The notes under the pieces: generated by a model
Told to the model about the DNA's origin: nothing
What the model saw: only the letters and a program-made list of their open reading frames with translations
The model's database searches: none
Made by a program: the position numbers and the translations under genes
Part shown: piece after piece, positions 62,928 through 64,000 of the stretch
Numbering within the stretch: position 1 is the first letter of the stretch
How the letters are laid out: each line of letters begins with the position of its first letter
Source: Desulfosarcina widdelii
Lineage (GTDB): Bacteria > Desulfobacterota > Desulfobacteria > Desulfobacterales > Desulfosarcinaceae
Direction: 5' to 3'
NCBI RefSeq assembly: GCF_009688965.1
Contig: NZ_AP021875.1
Span: 2,046,001 to 2,110,000, forward strand
DNA length: 64,000 nucleotides

Positions 62928-63698
62928 ATGATCTACGGCAGCGTTTTATCACAACCCTTGAAGACAGTTCTCAATCTTATGGTCCAAATGGTGTTGGCTA
63001 TACTTTTGGCCATGCCGGCTGTTGCCATTGACGGCAATAAAATACTGCTTCAGGTTGATCGCAACCTCCAGCCTGAATCTTATGAAATGTACCGTAAGCT
63101 CATTAATATCGAACCGGATGGCAATAAAAAAGAGTATGTTCTTTATACGGTAAAAAAGGGTCAGGACAAGATGGTCGCGCTTTTTCTTTCCCCAGCCAGT
63201 GAAAAAGGGAGAGCAACCCTTCGGTTGGGCGACAACATGTGGCTCTATATTCCCAGCGTAGGCAAACCACTACGCATCACGAGCCTCCAATCGGTAGTCG
63301 GTGGTGTTTTCAACAATTCGGACATCTTGCGCTTAGACTATAGCACTGAATATGATGCTGCCATGATTGAGGAAACCACCGATACGTTCTTACTTAGCTG
63401 TAAGGCCAAAACGGCTACAGTCGCATACGATCGGTTGAAAATGGTTGTGGACAAAGATACCCTGGTCCCGCTTTCCATCGAATGCTATGCCGCCAGCGGC
63501 ATGCTGATAAAAACTTTGTATTATAAAGAGATTAAAGATTTTGGTGGCGATCTGCGTCGGCCGTCGATCCTTGAAACCGACAGCCCCCTTTATAAAGGGT
63601 ACAAATCTGTAATGCTGTACGCTAAAATCAAGAAAAAAGAATTTGCCGATGAGGTCTTTACCCTGAACTATCTACCCAGGGTTGACGAATTGCGATGA
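62928..63698 (+). CDS. LolA-like outer-membrane lipoprotein-sorting protein
   Basis: A 256-residue exported protein. The N-terminal about 30 residues are a signal peptide (hydrophobic run ending AMPAVA). The body resembles LolA/LolB-fold 'outer membrane lipoprotein-sorting' proteins found next to MacB/RND exporters (KKGQDKMVALFLSPASEKGRA in parts: KKGQDKMVALF, LSPASEKGRA; DNMWLYIPSVGKPLRI). The ATG at 62928 is placed by the AAGGAGG at 62913-62919; an ATG at 62910 overlaps the permease stop. It probably receives lipid or lipoprotein from the ABC exporter. Confidence 0.88.
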   Translation: MIYGSVLSQPLKTVLNLMVQMVLAILLAMPAVAIDGNKILLQVDRNLQPESYEMYRKLINIEPDGNKKEYVLYTVKKGQDKMVALFLSPASEKGRATLRLGDNMWLYIPSVGKPLRITSLQSVVGGVFNNSDILRLDYSTEYDAAMIEETTDTFLLSCKAKTATVAYDRLKMVVDKDTLVPLSIECYAASGMLIKTLYYKEIKDFGGDLRRPSILETDSPLYKGYKSVMLYAKIKKKEFADEVFTLNYLPRVDELR

Positions 63699-64000
63699 GA
63701 ACCAGAGGCGGCCGGACAGTATGCGGTGCCTTGTTTTTCTATGCCAGCTTAATTCTCTTTTTGTTTCCCTTAAACGCTATTGCTTCAGGAGAATACAGCT
63801 TTGATGTTGAGGCGTTCGAGTCAAAACCATTTGAATGGGGCGGCTACGCGGAGGCCAAGTTCGAGCATTTTCAACTGAATACGGACAGTGCGTTCTATCG
63901 CCTAAATTTCCATAAAGATCCCTGCAGCACTTTAAATCGCTTAACAGGTGCCCTTCAATTGGAGGGCAGTTATCGGAAGGGCATCGCAGCTTTCAATGCG
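63695..64000 (+). CDS. Exported protein, partial at window end
   Basis: It starts at ATG 63695 by ATGA overlap with the LolA-like gene. The 102 codons in the window show a basic start, a hydrophobic signal segment (LFFYASLILFLFPLNAIA) and then a polar, aromatic-rich sequence (FEWGGYAEAKFEHFQL) like the first strands of an outer-membrane beta-barrel. The remainder lies beyond the window. It is the fourth gene of the export operon. Confidence 0.75.
   Translation, partial: MRTRGGRTVCGALFFYASLILFLFPLNAIASGEYSFDVEAFESKPFEWGGYAEAKFEHFQLNTDSAFYRLNFHKDPCSTLNRLTGALQLEGSYRKGIAAFNA

Noticed and set aside
1..64000. CRISPR array
   Set aside because: No series of regularly spaced direct repeats and no cas gene is visible; repeated GGAC/GTCC motifs in the island are irregular and palindromic.

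Overview
The window looks like a chromosomal segment of a Desulfobacterota (Desulfobacterales-like) anaerobe. This rests on the mix of families: an AtoB-type thiolase, a NuoF/GltD-type oxidoreductase, DUF3786, a YeeE/YedE pair, and three genes interrupted by an in-frame UGA at a position where relatives carry cysteine, each followed by a SECIS-like hairpin. No rRNA is seen. The only tRNA sequence is a 3' fragment. The genus cannot be fixed from this sequence alone.

Layout. 1-12.4 kb is GC-rich, gene-dense core: thiolase and a 51-residue membrane protein on the minus strand; then HEAT-repeat membrane protein, CPBP protease, two unrecognised membrane proteins, YigZ-family protein, the NuoF-like/GltD-like fusion, a scar of gene fragments, an enoyl-CoA hydratase-family gene, and an ATP-grasp plus esterase operon. 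12.7-14 kb holds a secreted endonuclease/exonuclease/phosphatase protein.

14.6-37 kb is accessory. It begins with a tRNA-Met 3' fragment that still has its terminator, the expected scar of integration into a tRNA gene. Next come a HEPN/zinc-ribbon gene, DUF429, a complete type I restriction-modification operon (hsdR-hsdM-hsdS), DUF2188, an XRE/ImmA metalloprotease pair and an Mrr-like nuclease. From 25.3 to 35.5 kb lies a row of plus-strand genes (RadC-like JAB, Cys-rich small proteins, CpXC, a radical SAM protein, DUF1848, a 592-residue and a 715-residue unknown). Several of these are introduced by a terminator-like hairpin, a T-rich tail and a strong ribosome-binding site. Two HU/IHF genes flank a SEL1-repeat gene at 36-37.3 kb.

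37.8-49.6 kb is a loose region with long gene-poor stretches, IS remnants and pseudogenes. It also holds good genes: MBL-fold hydrolase, TrmO, a DHH-CBS protein coupled by ATGA overlap to a DisA_N-type diadenylate cyclase, a CoA-disulfide-reductase-like flavoprotein, a universal stress protein, a HesB-like selenoprotein, an IS200-type transposase, a CBM48-like protein and a receiver domain lacking its phospho-acceptor.

49.8-53.9 kb is a minus-strand oxidative-stress cluster (catalase, bacterioferritin-like, DUF3786, zinc/winged-helix, AhpD-like, XRE-cupin regulator). 54.3-60.8 kb is a plus-strand sulfur/selenium/redox locus: a YeeE transporter split into two genes, the first with a selenocysteine; a small zinc-ribbon protein; a Sec peroxiredoxin without the usual resolving cysteine; a rhodanese-ferritin fusion; an NDH-2-like flavoprotein of the type fused to SelD elsewhere; a polytopic membrane protein; and an ACR3/BASS-like exporter. 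61-64 kb is a MacB/LolCDE-like ABC exporter with a LolA-like outer-membrane lipoprotein-sorting protein and the start of an exported protein cut by the window end.

The selenocysteine-rich locus, the hairpin-led accessory array with its two large unrecognised proteins, and the defence genes behind the tRNA scar are the parts most worth following up.
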